A stretch of 64,000 nt of DNA, from contig DATNBU010000002.1 in the NCBI GenBank assembly GCA_035571835.1, positions 124,001 to 188,000 of the forward strand. The letters are read 5' to 3'. The DNA is from Candidatus Limnocylindrales bacterium. GTDB taxonomy: Bacteria; Desulfobacterota; Binatia; UBA1149; CAITLU01. The position numbers were made by a program, and so were the translations under genes. Shown here one piece after another: positions 8,024 to 17,325 of the stretch. The notes under the pieces were generated by a model, which was not told the origin of the DNA, searched no databases, and was given only the letters and a program-made list of their open reading frames with translations. Position 1 is the first letter of the stretch. Each line of letters starts with the position of its first letter.

Positions 8024-9831
8024 CAGAACTGGCTCGTCATGAACCGGCGGCGCAGGCGCGCGCGCAGCCAGATCGCAGCGAGGTTGAGCGACGCAATGAT
8101 GGCGATCAGCAGGAGCGTCGTCGTGTAGACCATCGGCTTTGCGGCTTCGCTGTTCTGACTCTGGAAGCCGACGTCGTAGATGTGAAACCCGAGGTGCATG
8201 AAGCTGCGCTGCAGATGAACGAACGGCGCGACGCCGTCCACGGGCAGCTCCGGCGCGAGCTTGACGGCGCCGACCAGCATCAGCGGCGCAACTTCGCCCG
8301 CGCCGCGGGCGATCGCGAGGATCATGCCGGTCAGAATTCCCGGCATCGCGCGCGGCAGTACGATGCGCCGGATCGTCTGCCACTTGGACGCCCCGCACGC
8401 GTACGATCCTTCGCGCATCGAATTCGGAACCGCCGCGAGCGCTTCCTCGGTCGCGACGATCACGACCGGCAGCGTCAGCAGCGCGAGGGTCAGCGAAGCC
8501 CACAGGATGCCGCCGGTGCCGAACGTCGGCGTCGGCAGCTTTTCGGAAAAGAAGACCTGGTCGATGCCGCCGCCGACGATGTAACAGAAGAACCCGAGCC
8601 CGAACACGCCGAAGACGATGCTCGGCACACCGGCCAGATTGTTGATGGCAATGCGCACGGCGCTCACGACGAAACCGCCGCGCGCATACTCGCGCAGGTG
8701 AAGCGCCGCCAGCACACCGAACGGCGTGACCAGCATCGACATCAGCAGCGTCATCGCGAGCGTGCCGAAAATGGCCGGAAACACCCCGCCTTCGCTGTTG
8801 GCCTCGCGCGGCTCGTCCGTGACGAATTCCCGCCAGCGCGACAGGTAGACGGACAGCTTACCGGTGAGCGTGAGCTGGTTGGCCGGATACGCGCGCACGA
8901 CATCGGCCAGCTCGAGTCGCTTCTCTTTCCGGTCGCCGGTGCGAAGCACGAGGCCGTAGCGGGCATTCTCGGCATCGAGCGCGCGGATCTGCTCGCGGAT
9001 CGCGGCGAACTCCGTGTCGGCGTCGGCCTCGAGGTCCTGGGCCGCCTTTGCCGCGGCGTCGTGCTGTGCGGAGCGGCGTCCGTACCGGACATCGGCCGCG
9101 CGCACCGCGAGACGCGCGGCTTCGAGCCGGCGGTTGACGCGGCCGATTTCGTCGACCTCGAGCGCACGCCGCTTGTGCCAGCGCGAGGCAACTTCGCCGA
9201 GCGTTGCGTCGAGATTGTCGATGATCGCCTGCGGAGTGTCGGCAACGGCGACTCCATCGACGAGGAACTGAACCGGATCGCCGTAGAACCTGCCCCATGC
9301 GCGACGTTCGACAACCATCGCCCACGGCGGCAGCGATTCGGTGCGAACCTCCGGCTCGGACACCCAGCGGAAATGCTCGCCGGTCATTTCGAAGTTTCCG
9401 GTGCGCACGAGCCGGCGTCGCACGGCGGTCAGAGCGGCATCGGCCGCCGGATTCGCCGAAACAGCGGCGGATGCGGCGGACGGTGCGGCGTCGGCGGCCG
9501 CATTCGCAGATGCCGCAGCCTGCGCCGGCTTCGTCGAATCGGGCCCGGCCACCGGCGTGTAGAGCTCGCTGCGCGTGACCTCGCCCATCGCGACCACGCC
9601 GCCCGTGGTCTCGATGCGAACGACCGGAACCGGCCAGAACGTGTCGATGCCCTGGACGATGACGAGCACCAGCAGGCCCGCGATCATCATCAGCGAAATC
9701 GCAAGGCCGCCCGACGTGAGCCACAGCATCGGCTCTCCGTACGCGCTGAGGCCGCGCAGGCTGCTGCGCGGCGAGCGGCGGGGGCGGCGGTCGCCTTTCA
9801 CGGCCTCGTCCGATTCGGGAACGAGGCTCAC
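8023..9831 (-). CDS. pstA: PstA, phosphate ABC transporter permease (long form)
   Basis: 602 residues from a GTG that overlaps the pstC stop (GTGA). After one N-terminal membrane segment (about 35-60) comes a large periplasmic insertion of about 300 residues, Ala-rich then coiled-coil (NRRLEAARLAVRAADVRYGR, AAIREQIRALDAEN). This is the DUF3333-type extension seen in Pseudomonas-like PstA. The C-terminal half is a standard MetI-type permease, with the coupling helix region EALAAVPNSMREGSYACGAS and REYARGGF. It pairs with PstC to form the phosphate channel. The much longer open frame upstream is antisense-type shadow inside pstC. Confidence 0.93.
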   Translation of the reverse strand: MSLVPESDEAVKGDRRPRRSPRSSLRGLSAYGEPMLWLTSGGLAISLMMIAGLLVLVIVQGIDTFWPVPVVRIETTGGVVAMGEVTRSELYTPVAGPDSTKPAQAAASANAAADAAPSAASAAVSANPAADAALTAVRRRLVRTGNFEMTGEHFRWVSEPEVRTESLPPWAMVVERRAWGRFYGDPVQFLVDGVAVADTPQAIIDNLDATLGEVASRWHKRRALEVDEIGRVNRRLEAARLAVRAADVRYGRRSAQHDAAAKAAQDLEADADTEFAAIREQIRALDAENARYGLVLRTGDRKEKRLELADVVRAYPANQLTLTGKLSVYLSRWREFVTDEPREANSEGGVFPAIFGTLAMTLLMSMLVTPFGVLAALHLREYARGGFVVSAVRIAINNLAGVPSIVFGVFGLGFFCYIVGGGIDQVFFSEKLPTPTFGTGGILWASLTLALLTLPVVIVATEEALAAVPNSMREGSYACGASKWQTIRRIVLPRAMPGILTGMILAIARGAGEVAPLMLVGAVKLAPELPVDGVAPFVHLQRSFMHLGFHIYDVGFQSQNSEAAKPMVYTTTLLLIAIIASLNLAAIWLRARLRRRFMTSQF

Positions 9832-12374
9832 AGGCTTGCGGCCCTGCTGCGAAAGCGCAGCCGCACGAGCTCGGCTGCGGTGTTCAGCACGAACGTCATG
9901 ATGAAAAGCGTAAACGCAGCCAGGAACAGCGTGCGGTAGTGCGAGCCGCCCCGTACGGCTTCGGGCAGCTCGACGGCGATATTGGCCGACAGCGTGCGGA
10001 AACCATTGAATACGTTCCACTCGAGAACCGGAGTGTTGCCGGCCGCCATCAGCACGATCATCGTCTCGCCGACCGCACGGCCGAGGCCGATCATCATCGC
10101 CGAGAACAGGCCGCTCATCGCCGTCGGGATGACGATGCGCACGGCCGTCTGCCAAGGCGTTGCGCCGAGCGCGAGCGAGCCCGCGCGGAGACTTTCCGGA
10201 ATGCTCGACAGCGCGTCTTCGGCGATCGTGTAGATGATCGGGATGATCGCAAACGCCATCACGAAGCCGACGACCAGCGCGTTCCTCTGCACGTAGGTGC
10301 CGAGAAACGTCCCGCGAAGATCGAGTCCGGCCGCCGAGAGCAGCGAAGCCGCGCCCCATGCCGCCGCAATGGCTGCGACCGAAGCCGCGAGGAATACAGC
10401 GAGCGAGCGGACGGCAGCGCTGCCACGTTCGGTGCGGCGGCCGATGCGACCGACGACAACGGCCGCGGACGTCGCCGTGAGCGGCAGCGTCACGAACAGC
10501 CATCCTGCGGTTGCATCTCCGATCCGGCCGTCGAGCCAGCGATGGATGTCGCCGGCGAACAGGTGCCGCTCGAGCGCGGGACCGACGATTACCGCTGCAG
10601 CGACACCGGCGAGGATTGCGACACCCGCGAGCGCGAAGCGCGCCTCCTCGAGCTTCGCACGGCGGCCGCTGCCCGCGAACTGCCACAGGTGCGCGGCCAG
10701 AAGCAGCGAGAACGGAACCAGCACGACGGCGGCGAGAACTTCGGTCACCGACCGCTCGACGAGCGGAGCAAGGACGAGCGCGGCCAGAAATCCGAGCACG
10801 ACGCTCGGCAGGCTCGCCATCATTTCGATCGACGGCTTGACGACGGCCTTGACCTCGGGCCGCAGGAACTCGCTCGTGTAGATCGCGGCCATCAGCGCAA
10901 TCGGCACTCCGAACAGCATCGAGTAGAACGTGGCCTTCATGGTACCGAACACGAGCGGCCACAGGCCGAGCTTCGGCTCGAAGTCGTCCGAGCCGCTCGA
11001 CGACTGCCAGACGTGATCCGGCTTCGGATAACCTTCGTAGAGAACGGGCCTGAACAGCGAGCCGGCAGAGACCTCCGGGTGCGGCGCGTCGAGCTCGAAT
11101 GCTTCGAAACGGCCGTCCCACGCGACGACCGTCTTGTCGTCCGGCAGCATGGCGAGCGCCGAAATGGCATTGCGTGCATGCGACTCTGCGACAAGGCGCT
11201 CGGACGTGACGTGGTAGATGCGAACGGTGCCGTCGGCATAGCCGGCCGCCAGCAGGCGCGTGCGCGGCGACGGGATCAGCGCGGTCACTGCAGCAGGGCC
11301 GGCCTGGAGATCGTGTGCGCGGATGAAGTGCGCGCCATCGCCGGTGGCCATCGTTGGCGCCGGCACCTTGAACCACGCGTGCAGGCCGCCGCGCGTGTCT
11401 CCGACGACGATCGTGTTCTTGCCGGTCAGGAACGTCGCCGAGCTGATCTGCGCCTGCGGATCCCGCAGCAGGTCGAGCTCCTCGACGATCGCGGGCTTGG
11501 CGAGGTCGCGGACGTCGACACGCACGGCATGTCCGTCCTCCCAGACCGCAAGCGCGTTGTCGCCGAGACCGCGCAGCAGCACCCATTTCGGAAGACCGCG
11601 TGCAGCGACTTCGAGGCGAATTTCTCCGGACTCGGTCGAAAGCTCGTCCTTGCCGGTCATGAAGTTCTGCGTCGTGCTGACCTGCGTGACGCGCAGCACG
11701 CCGTTCGTATCAATGGATGCGAACGCGGGCCCGTTCGATGTCACCGACAGATCGACGGCGTGGATCGCCGCGTTCTCCACGAGCGGAATGGGATCGTCGA
11801 CGGTGTAGCCGATGCTCCGCAGCGCAAACTGGTCGGCGTTGACGCGCTCGCCGACTTTTCCTTCGAGCAGAAAGTGATCGCCTGCTTTCCGGTCGCGCAG
11901 CGCTTCGGGCATCTGGTCTGCATCGCGGTATTCGGTGCGGTTTTCGACGCGTGCGAAGCGAACGCTGCCGTCGGCGAACCCGAACACGCCCTCGCCGGCT
12001 CGAACCGGAAACGCGAACGACACGGGCGGCACCGCGAACGGATGGATTTCCTCGAGCGTGCTGCCGTCCGCGGTCGCGATCGTCACGAATCTTGCCGCGT
12101 CGGTCCACGCCCACATCGTCGAGAACTGGTCGTCGGCGCCGGCGGCAAGCACACGCTCGCCCGCCGCAAGTCCGGAGCTCAGCTCGAGCGGCGCAGAAAT
12201 CGACTCACCTCGCAGCAGCGGCCAGACGACCCAGAGCAGGAACAGGAAGACCGTCGAGATCGCGCCGATCGTGGCGACGCCTCCGATGCGGATCACGGAG
12301 CGTGCGACACGATCGGCGAGACGCACGGACGACCTCGTCCTGCGGTCCTGCCTCTTTCTTGAAACGGCACTCAT
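9828..12374 (-). CDS. pstC: PstC, phosphate ABC transporter permease (long form with propeller-like insert)
   Basis: 848 residues. One membrane segment near the N-terminus (residues 32-54) is followed by a periplasmic region of about 430 residues with WD40-like blades, for example GVFGFADGSVRFARVE and LLAAGYADGTVRIYHVTS. The C-terminal third contains six membrane segments and the permease motif ESLRAGSLALGATPWQTAVR that contacts the ATPase. Classical PstC is about 320 residues; long forms exist in proteobacteria. The role of the insert, perhaps a contact with PstS or cell-wall sensing, is inference. It starts 38 bases after pstS ends. Confidence 0.93.
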   Translation of the reverse strand: MSAVSRKRQDRRTRSSVRLADRVARSVIRIGGVATIGAISTVFLFLLWVVWPLLRGESISAPLELSSGLAAGERVLAAGADDQFSTMWAWTDAARFVTIATADGSTLEEIHPFAVPPVSFAFPVRAGEGVFGFADGSVRFARVENRTEYRDADQMPEALRDRKAGDHFLLEGKVGERVNADQFALRSIGYTVDDPIPLVENAAIHAVDLSVTSNGPAFASIDTNGVLRVTQVSTTQNFMTGKDELSTESGEIRLEVAARGLPKWVLLRGLGDNALAVWEDGHAVRVDVRDLAKPAIVEELDLLRDPQAQISSATFLTGKNTIVVGDTRGGLHAWFKVPAPTMATGDGAHFIRAHDLQAGPAAVTALIPSPRTRLLAAGYADGTVRIYHVTSERLVAESHARNAISALAMLPDDKTVVAWDGRFEAFELDAPHPEVSAGSLFRPVLYEGYPKPDHVWQSSSGSDDFEPKLGLWPLVFGTMKATFYSMLFGVPIALMAAIYTSEFLRPEVKAVVKPSIEMMASLPSVVLGFLAALVLAPLVERSVTEVLAAVVLVPFSLLLAAHLWQFAGSGRRAKLEEARFALAGVAILAGVAAAVIVGPALERHLFAGDIHRWLDGRIGDATAGWLFVTLPLTATSAAVVVGRIGRRTERGSAAVRSLAVFLAASVAAIAAAWGAASLLSAAGLDLRGTFLGTYVQRNALVVGFVMAFAIIPIIYTIAEDALSSIPESLRAGSLALGATPWQTAVRIVIPTAMSGLFSAMMIGLGRAVGETMIVLMAAGNTPVLEWNVFNGFRTLSANIAVELPEAVRGGSHYRTLFLAAFTLFIMTFVLNTAAELVRLRFRSRAASL

Positions 12375-12411
12375 CGCGCCATCGCAGCGGATGCGAATCT
12401 TTCGACGGCCG

Positions 12412-13392
12412 TCAGTTCAGCCCGGCTGCGGTCTTCGATTTTTCACGAAGCGCCGGAGTCAGCGGAAAGTACCCATCCTTGACCACCGTTTCCTGGCCCT
12501 GCTTGCTGAGGACGTACGTGAGAAACTCCTTTCGCAGCGGGTCGAGCGCTTCGCCGGGCTTCTTGTTCACGTACAGCAGCAGGAAGCGCGACAGCGGGTA
12601 TTCGCCGCTGTATGCGTTCGCGAGCGTCGCTTCGACAGGTTTTGTCGTTTCTGTCTTGGCAAGCGGCACGGAGCGTACGTCGGCCGTCTTGTAACCGATG
12701 CCGCTGTATCCGATGGCGTAACGATCGCTCGCGACGGCCTGGACAACGGTCGAGCTGCCAGGCTGCTCCTTGACCGAATCCTTGAAGTCACCCTTGGCGA
12801 GCGCGTGTTCCTTGAAGTACCCGTACGTGCCCGACGCCGAGTTGCGGCCGTACAGGCTGATCGGCTTGTCCTTCCATTCGCCGCCGAGACCGAGGTCGCC
12901 CCACGTCACGATGTCGTTGCTTCCGCTCGCGCGCGTCTTGGAGAAAATTCCGTCGAGCTGTTTCAGAGTCAGCTGCTTGATCGGATTGTCCTTGTGGACG
13001 AAGACCGCGAGCATGTCGATGCTGGTCGCAACGGCAGTCGGCTCGTAACCGAAACGCGTCTTGAAGTCGGCGATCTCGGCATCCTTCATCGGACGGCTCA
13101 TCGGACCGAACTGCGCGGTGCCTTCGACGAGCGCCGGCGGCGCAGTCGACGAGCCCTTCCCTTCGATTTCGATCTGGACGTTCGGGTAGAAGGTCTTGAA
13201 GCCTTCCGCCCACAGCGTCATCTCGTTGTTCATCGTGTCGGATCCGACGCTCTTGATCGTTCCGGACACGCCCTTGACCGGGCTGTATGCGGGTATCGAA
13301 GCATCGATTCCGACCTGGGCAGCTGCGGGCCGGCCGGCAAGCGATGCCGCAGCAAGAAGGGACAGCGTGAAAGCGTGCGAAAATTTCATCAT
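12412..13392 (-). CDS. pstS: PstS, periplasmic phosphate-binding protein
   Basis: 326 residues with a Sec signal peptide (MMKFSHAFTLSLLAAASLAG, cleavage probably after AAAQ or nearby). Phosphate-contacting loops are present: GSDTMNN near residue 51, GKGSSTAPPAL near 79, and GRNSASGTYGYF near 183. It captures phosphate in the periplasm and delivers it to PstCA. The ribosome site AGGAGA lies just upstream. The gene follows the porin by 11 bases on the same strand, so the two are very likely cotranscribed. Length and fold are those of PstS of the SphX/long-proteobacterial branch. Confidence 0.95.
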   Translation of the reverse strand: MMKFSHAFTLSLLAAASLAGRPAAAQVGIDASIPAYSPVKGVSGTIKSVGSDTMNNEMTLWAEGFKTFYPNVQIEIEGKGSSTAPPALVEGTAQFGPMSRPMKDAEIADFKTRFGYEPTAVATSIDMLAVFVHKDNPIKQLTLKQLDGIFSKTRASGSNDIVTWGDLGLGGEWKDKPISLYGRNSASGTYGYFKEHALAKGDFKDSVKEQPGSSTVVQAVASDRYAIGYSGIGYKTADVRSVPLAKTETTKPVEATLANAYSGEYPLSRFLLLYVNKKPGEALDPLRKEFLTYVLSKQGQETVVKDGYFPLTPALREKSKTAAGLN

Positions 13393-13403
13393 CGATTCTC
13401 CTG

Positions 13404-14690
13404 TTACCAGCTGATGCGGAGCCCGGTCGTCACGCCCCAGCCGTTGTAGTGTCCTCCATCGTGAGGAGCGTCATCCATGTTCGCGTACTGAAGACCGGTC
13501 TGCCATTTCAGCTTGTGGCCGTAGAAATACTTGTTCAGGCCGAGGTAGATCTCGTGGTACTCGTCGCCCACCGGCTTGCCGTTGCTGACGCCGACGACCT
13601 TGTTTTCGTAGCGTGCGAGCCGGATGCCGTTCGGGTCGTCGCTTGAAATTCCGGTGTAACGAAGCACGACCTGCCAGGTCTCGAAGAGCTTGACGGCCGG
13701 CATGATCTGGCCGCCGACCAGGTCGCTCTGCGTGCCGTATCCGTCGGCGTAGTCGACGTCCGTGTAGAGGCCCCAGCGTCCTTTCTCCCACTGCGTGCTC
13801 AGCGACAGCACGTGCTCGTTCGGACGCGTGAAGTCATTCTGTGGGTCCGGGTTCTGGTAGACGTAGTCGAGCCGGATCAGAGCTTTGTCGATGCCGACGA
13901 TCGAATTCAGGTCGTAGCCGCCGCTCACGAGCACGAAGTAGTCGCCCTTGAAATCGCTGAATTCGGAGTTCTGGTCGCCGGCAGTGAAGATGCCGGCGTT
14001 GTACGACCACTTGCCCACGTCACCGCTGACGCTGACTCCCGGAATGTACTCGTCGGGGAACCAGAAGTTGTTCGCGACGTTGCTGCGGTCGATCGTAATC
14101 AGCTGCGTCGAGCTGGTGCTGCCGTCGAGCGTGAACTTCGCGCCGTGCTTGCCGACCGTCAGGTTCAGCCACTTCCGCGGTGACCACTTGACGTACGCAT
14201 CGGTCAGCTTGGTATAGACCTCGTCGCAGCCGCTCCCAGTGGTCGGGTCCTTGCACGCTCCGGCGTTCTCGTGGAAGTCCAGGTCGGTCTCGACGTGCGC
14301 CGTTACGGTCTTGAACATGAGCGCCTTCAGACCGATGCGCGTGCGACGGTTGACGAAGTTGGTCGCGTCCCCCTGGTCGGCATCGAAGTGGTAGAAATCG
14401 ACCTGCTCGCGGCCGACGATGCTGAGCTCCTCGATCCACGGATTGGCCGGGTTGCTGTAAAGCTTCGGGAGCGCCCAGATTCTGTCGTAGATCGACTTCG
14501 GCGCGGGCGGCGCAGGAGCCGGCGCGGCAGGAGTCGCATTTGCTGCGCTAGCGGTTTCTGCGCTTGCGACATCCACCCCGCCGATGATCGCCGCAGCGAG
14601 CGTCAGCCCGGCGATAGCAACCGTTGAAAAAATTTCCCCGCTCCCGGACCGGCGTCTAGCGGCCTGCGAACGGACGAGCCCTTTGTCCAT
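13404..14690 (-). CDS. OprP/OprO-like phosphate-selective porin
   Basis: About 428 residues: signal peptide, an Ala/Pro-rich spacer (APAPAPPAPKS), then beta strands alternating aromatic and charged residues, typical of the porin O/P family. It ends in an aromatic residue (GLRISW) as outer-membrane barrels do. Start choice is open: TTG at 14696, GTG at 14693 and ATG at 14690 follow an AAGGGAG ribosome site in turn; the ATG is used here. It is the first gene of the phosphate block, so it most likely carries phosphate or polyphosphate across the outer membrane. Pho-box-like repeats lie about 100 bases upstream. Confidence 0.87.
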   Translation of the reverse strand: MDKGLVRSQAARRRSGSGEIFSTVAIAGLTLAAAIIGGVDVASAETASAANATPAAPAPAPPAPKSIYDRIWALPKLYSNPANPWIEELSIVGREQVDFYHFDADQGDATNFVNRRTRIGLKALMFKTVTAHVETDLDFHENAGACKDPTTGSGCDEVYTKLTDAYVKWSPRKWLNLTVGKHGAKFTLDGSTSSTQLITIDRSNVANNFWFPDEYIPGVSVSGDVGKWSYNAGIFTAGDQNSEFSDFKGDYFVLVSGGYDLNSIVGIDKALIRLDYVYQNPDPQNDFTRPNEHVLSLSTQWEKGRWGLYTDVDYADGYGTQSDLVGGQIMPAVKLFETWQVVLRYTGISSDDPNGIRLARYENKVVGVSNGKPVGDEYHEIYLGLNKYFYGHKLKWQTGLQYANMDDAPHDGGHYNGWGVTTGLRISW

Positions 14691-14715
14691 CACCAATGTT
14701 TCTCCCTTGCAGACG

Positions 14716-14781
14716 CCTGCAGTGTTCCGGCTGCAGGCCTGCGGTGTTCCGGCTGGGACCCGCCGTGTTCCTCGCAGGTCC
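14716..14781. repeat. Three imperfect 22-bp tandem repeats in the porin leader
   Basis: Units begin at 14716, 14738 and 14760; the first two share CCTGC(A/G)GTGTTCCGGCTG and the third is more diverged (CCGCCGTGTTCCTCGCAGG). They sit between the Pho-box-like repeats and the porin start, in the probable mRNA leader. The 22-bp period equals two helical turns. No function can be assigned. Confidence 0.6.
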
Positions 14782-14790
14782 GACCGGAGC

Positions 14791-14830
14791 GTAAACGGAG
14801 TTTGTTAAGGAACGGTAAGCTTACGGTAAG
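14791..14830 (-). promoter_or_regulatory. Pho-box-like array of 11-bp-spaced repeats
   Basis: On the minus strand four 7-bp units start every 11 bases: CTTACCG, CTTACCG, TTAACAA, CGTTTAC. The first two are identical. PhoB boxes in other proteobacteria are 7-bp direct repeats with 4-bp AT-rich spacers, the same 11-bp register. The array is about 100 bases upstream of the porin-pst operon and is the best candidate for its PhoB site. The unit differs from the enterobacterial CTGTCAT, so the assignment is inference from spacing and context. Confidence 0.55.
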
Positions 14831-14893
14831 GATCAGGCTCAATCGCCGAGGATCCTGCAGCGTGTGCGCTGCTGCGCGACGGCAGCCGGCGGC

Positions 14894-16249
14894 TCAGCGC
14901 GGCCCGGGCCCGCCGATGGCATGGTCGAGCGCGTACTGCGCCTTGTTCCATTCCACGATCGTCCTGAGCCCGTTCTCGCGCGCCCGCACGAGGTCCTCTT
15001 CGGCCTGAACTGTCTCGAGAACCATGCCGACCTGGAAATCTTTTCTTTCGCGCGACAGACGGAAACCTTCCTCGGAGTCGCTGAGAAGTCGCCGCGACGC
15101 TTCCAGCTGTCCGGCGAGCGAACGGACCCGCGACTGGGCTTCGACGACCTCGCGCACGATGCGATCCTTCTGCCGCTGTTCGATCAGCTCCTCGGTCCGC
15201 AGGCGCGCACGGGCAGCGTTGATGGGAGCAGGATCGAGCAGGCCGCCGGGGCCGATGCGCCAGTTGATGCCGGCAGCGTAGTCCTGCGAAGCGCCTCCAT
15301 GGTCCGGCCGGCCGTCCGGGCTGCCGCCGATTCCGCCGACCGATGCGAGCGCACCGATGCTCGGAATCAGCGGACCATACACGGCCGCGTCCTTCGCCTC
15401 GCGCGCGGCAGCCACCGCAGCCGCCGCCTGCTGCAGCTCCGGTCTCGACGCCACCGCGCGGGCGACAAGCGATTCGAGCGGCTGGTCCGCATCGACGAGC
15501 GTAAGCGTCGCGAGATCGCCGTCGCGCGGATGGAGGTCGACGCTGGCGTCGAGGTGAAGCAGATCCGAAAGGCGCGCGGCGGCGACGCGACGCTGGTCTT
15601 CGGCTTCGAGCACGGCGATCCGGCTTTGCTCGGTCAGCACCCGGACCCGCAGCTCATCTCCACGAAAGGCTACCCCGACGCCCACCGCGCGATGGAGCTC
15701 GTCCTGATAGGTCCGCGAGATGCGCTCGGCCTCTTCGCGCACTCGGAGGCTGACCGCGGCCGCGAGAAGATCAAGATACGCGTTCGCCGCCGACAGTATC
15801 GTGTCGTTGCGCTCTGTGTCGATGCTCGATGCCGCCGCGCGGACCAGCTGGTGCGCCGACAGTGCTGAAAAATACGTCGCGCCGACGTCGAGCTGCAGGT
15901 GGACACCGGCGCCGCCCGAATAGGACTGCTTGTCGACGTCGATGACTTCGCCTTCGACGTTCTGGATCCTGCCCGAATGACGATTGTAGGCTGCTCCCGC
16001 CGCCAGCCACGGAAAGAAGCGAGCGCGTGCACTGTGCTGGGCAGCTTCGGCAAGCCGCAGCCTTTCGCGCGCGATCTGGATCTCGAGATTGCGCGCGCCG
16101 GCAAGCTGGAGCGCCGTCGGCAGATCGATCGTCTGGGCAACGGCAGGCGCGTCTTCGGCACTCACGGTTTCGACAACCGCAAGTGAAGCGAACGCGAACA
16201 CCAAAGCCGCTGCGCTCACGATTGCGATCCTGACTCTCGCCGATGTCAT
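14894..16249 (-). CDS. TolC-family outer-membrane efflux protein
   Basis: 451 residues with a signal peptide ending near VSA-EDA. Two repeated helical-hairpin regions rich in Ala, Glu and Arg (for example RERLRLAEAAQHSARARFFP and RELVEAQSRVRSL-type heptads) give the OEP/TolC pattern; the tail holds the second repeat (VQAEEDLVRARENGLRTIVE). It would form the outer-membrane tunnel of the RND pump. The ATG overlaps the adaptor stop (ATGA at 16246-16249), so the three genes are translationally coupled in the order permease, adaptor, TolC. Confidence 0.9.
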   Translation of the reverse strand: MTSARVRIAIVSAAALVFAFASLAVVETVSAEDAPAVAQTIDLPTALQLAGARNLEIQIARERLRLAEAAQHSARARFFPWLAAGAAYNRHSGRIQNVEGEVIDVDKQSYSGGAGVHLQLDVGATYFSALSAHQLVRAAASSIDTERNDTILSAANAYLDLLAAAVSLRVREEAERISRTYQDELHRAVGVGVAFRGDELRVRVLTEQSRIAVLEAEDQRRVAAARLSDLLHLDASVDLHPRDGDLATLTLVDADQPLESLVARAVASRPELQQAAAAVAAAREAKDAAVYGPLIPSIGALASVGGIGGSPDGRPDHGGASQDYAAGINWRIGPGGLLDPAPINAARARLRTEELIEQRQKDRIVREVVEAQSRVRSLAGQLEASRRLLSDSEEGFRLSRERKDFQVGMVLETVQAEEDLVRARENGLRTIVEWNKAQYALDHAIGGPGPR

Positions 16250-17325
16250 TGCGACTCCGCACGCTTGACCGGCTGGCCGTCGGCAAGGATCTGCTTGCCC
16301 ACGAGAATGACCGGCTGGGCCTCGTCGATACCGTCGGCGATCTCGACCGTTTCGTGGTTCTCGAACCCGACGTGGACAGTCTTCTTTCTCGCGCGGGACT
16401 CGCCGTCCACGACAAAGACGCTTCTGCCGGTTTTTTCGGTGACGACCGCCGCCGCCGGCACAAGGAGCGCATTGCGGTGCAATTCAACGCCGATGCGCGC
16501 GGTCGCATACATCCCGGGGCGAAGCTTGCGTTCGGGATTGTCGACGTCGACCTCGGCGAGCATCGTTCGTGTCGCCTCGTCCAGACCATATGCGATCCGG
16601 CTGACGCTCGCGTGGAACGTGCTGCCGGGGAACTCATCGAACGTGATGTCGACGGGCTGGCCGTTGCGCACCGACGGCACGTCGGCTTCGGGCACGGCCA
16701 CCTTCACGCGTACCTTTCGAAAATCGGCGAGGGTTACGATCGCTGCGTTGCCCGCCGTGCTGCCGGTGGTTGCGGCCGGCACGAATGCTCCCGCGTCCAC
16801 GAAGCGTGCGGTGACGACACCGGCGAATGGGGCGGTGATTTTCGAGAAACCGAGCAGAGCTTGCTGACGTGCAAGCGCAGCTTCGGCAGAAGAGAGCCGC
16901 GCCGCCGCGTCGTCGGCCGATTGAGGCGTGACGAGATCGGGCGCCTTGCCCCGCGCATCCTTCAGCCTTGACGAAAGAAGACTCGCGACACCGACCTCGG
17001 CCCGGGCTTTGGCGATGTCGGCAACGACTTCGGGCACCTCGATCTCGGCGATCAGGCTTCCGGCCGCAACGTCGTCTCCCTTGTCTACAGCGATCGTCTG
17101 GAGATATCCGGCGACTTTCGCGTAAAGCGTGACCTGCTGCCACGCGGCGACAGTGGCAGGCAGGCTGAGGTTTCGAAGGATCTCTCCGCGCCGCGGCATC
17201 GCCTCCTGTACCGCAGCGGGCGCCGCCGCGGGTGCGGTCGTGGTCGGCGCAGGGCCGCAGCCGAACGTCGCCGCAGCGGCGGACACGGCCAGTACGCAAT
17301 GCACAAGGGAACGGATCATCGTCAT
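16246..17325 (-). CDS. RND efflux periplasmic adaptor lipoprotein
   Basis: 359 residues. The signal ends in the lipobox-like ATFGC (Cys about residue 23), so it is probably anchored by lipid. The membrane-fusion-protein order is visible: lipoyl half-motif (VAGYLQTIAVDKGDDVAAGS), an alpha hairpin around ARAEVGVASLLSSRLKDARG, the second lipoyl half (KITAPFAGVVTARFVDAGAF), then a beta-barrel domain. It bridges the inner-membrane permease and TolC. Its ATG overlaps the permease stop. The substrate is not indicated. Confidence 0.92.
   Translation of the reverse strand: MTMIRSLVHCVLAVSAAAATFGCGPAPTTTAPAAAPAAVQEAMPRRGEILRNLSLPATVAAWQQVTLYAKVAGYLQTIAVDKGDDVAAGSLIAEIEVPEVVADIAKARAEVGVASLLSSRLKDARGKAPDLVTPQSADDAAARLSSAEAALARQQALLGFSKITAPFAGVVTARFVDAGAFVPAATTGSTAGNAAIVTLADFRKVRVKVAVPEADVPSVRNGQPVDITFDEFPGSTFHASVSRIAYGLDEATRTMLAEVDVDNPERKLRPGMYATARIGVELHRNALLVPAAAVVTEKTGRSVFVVDGESRARKKTVHVGFENHETVEIADGIDEAQPVILVGKQILADGQPVKRAESQ

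Noticed and set aside
9939..12362. 807-codon open frame antisense to pstC
   Set aside because: Arg/His/Asp-rich composition with no domain, typical for the antisense frame of a high-GC gene; pstC is complete and conserved on the other strand.
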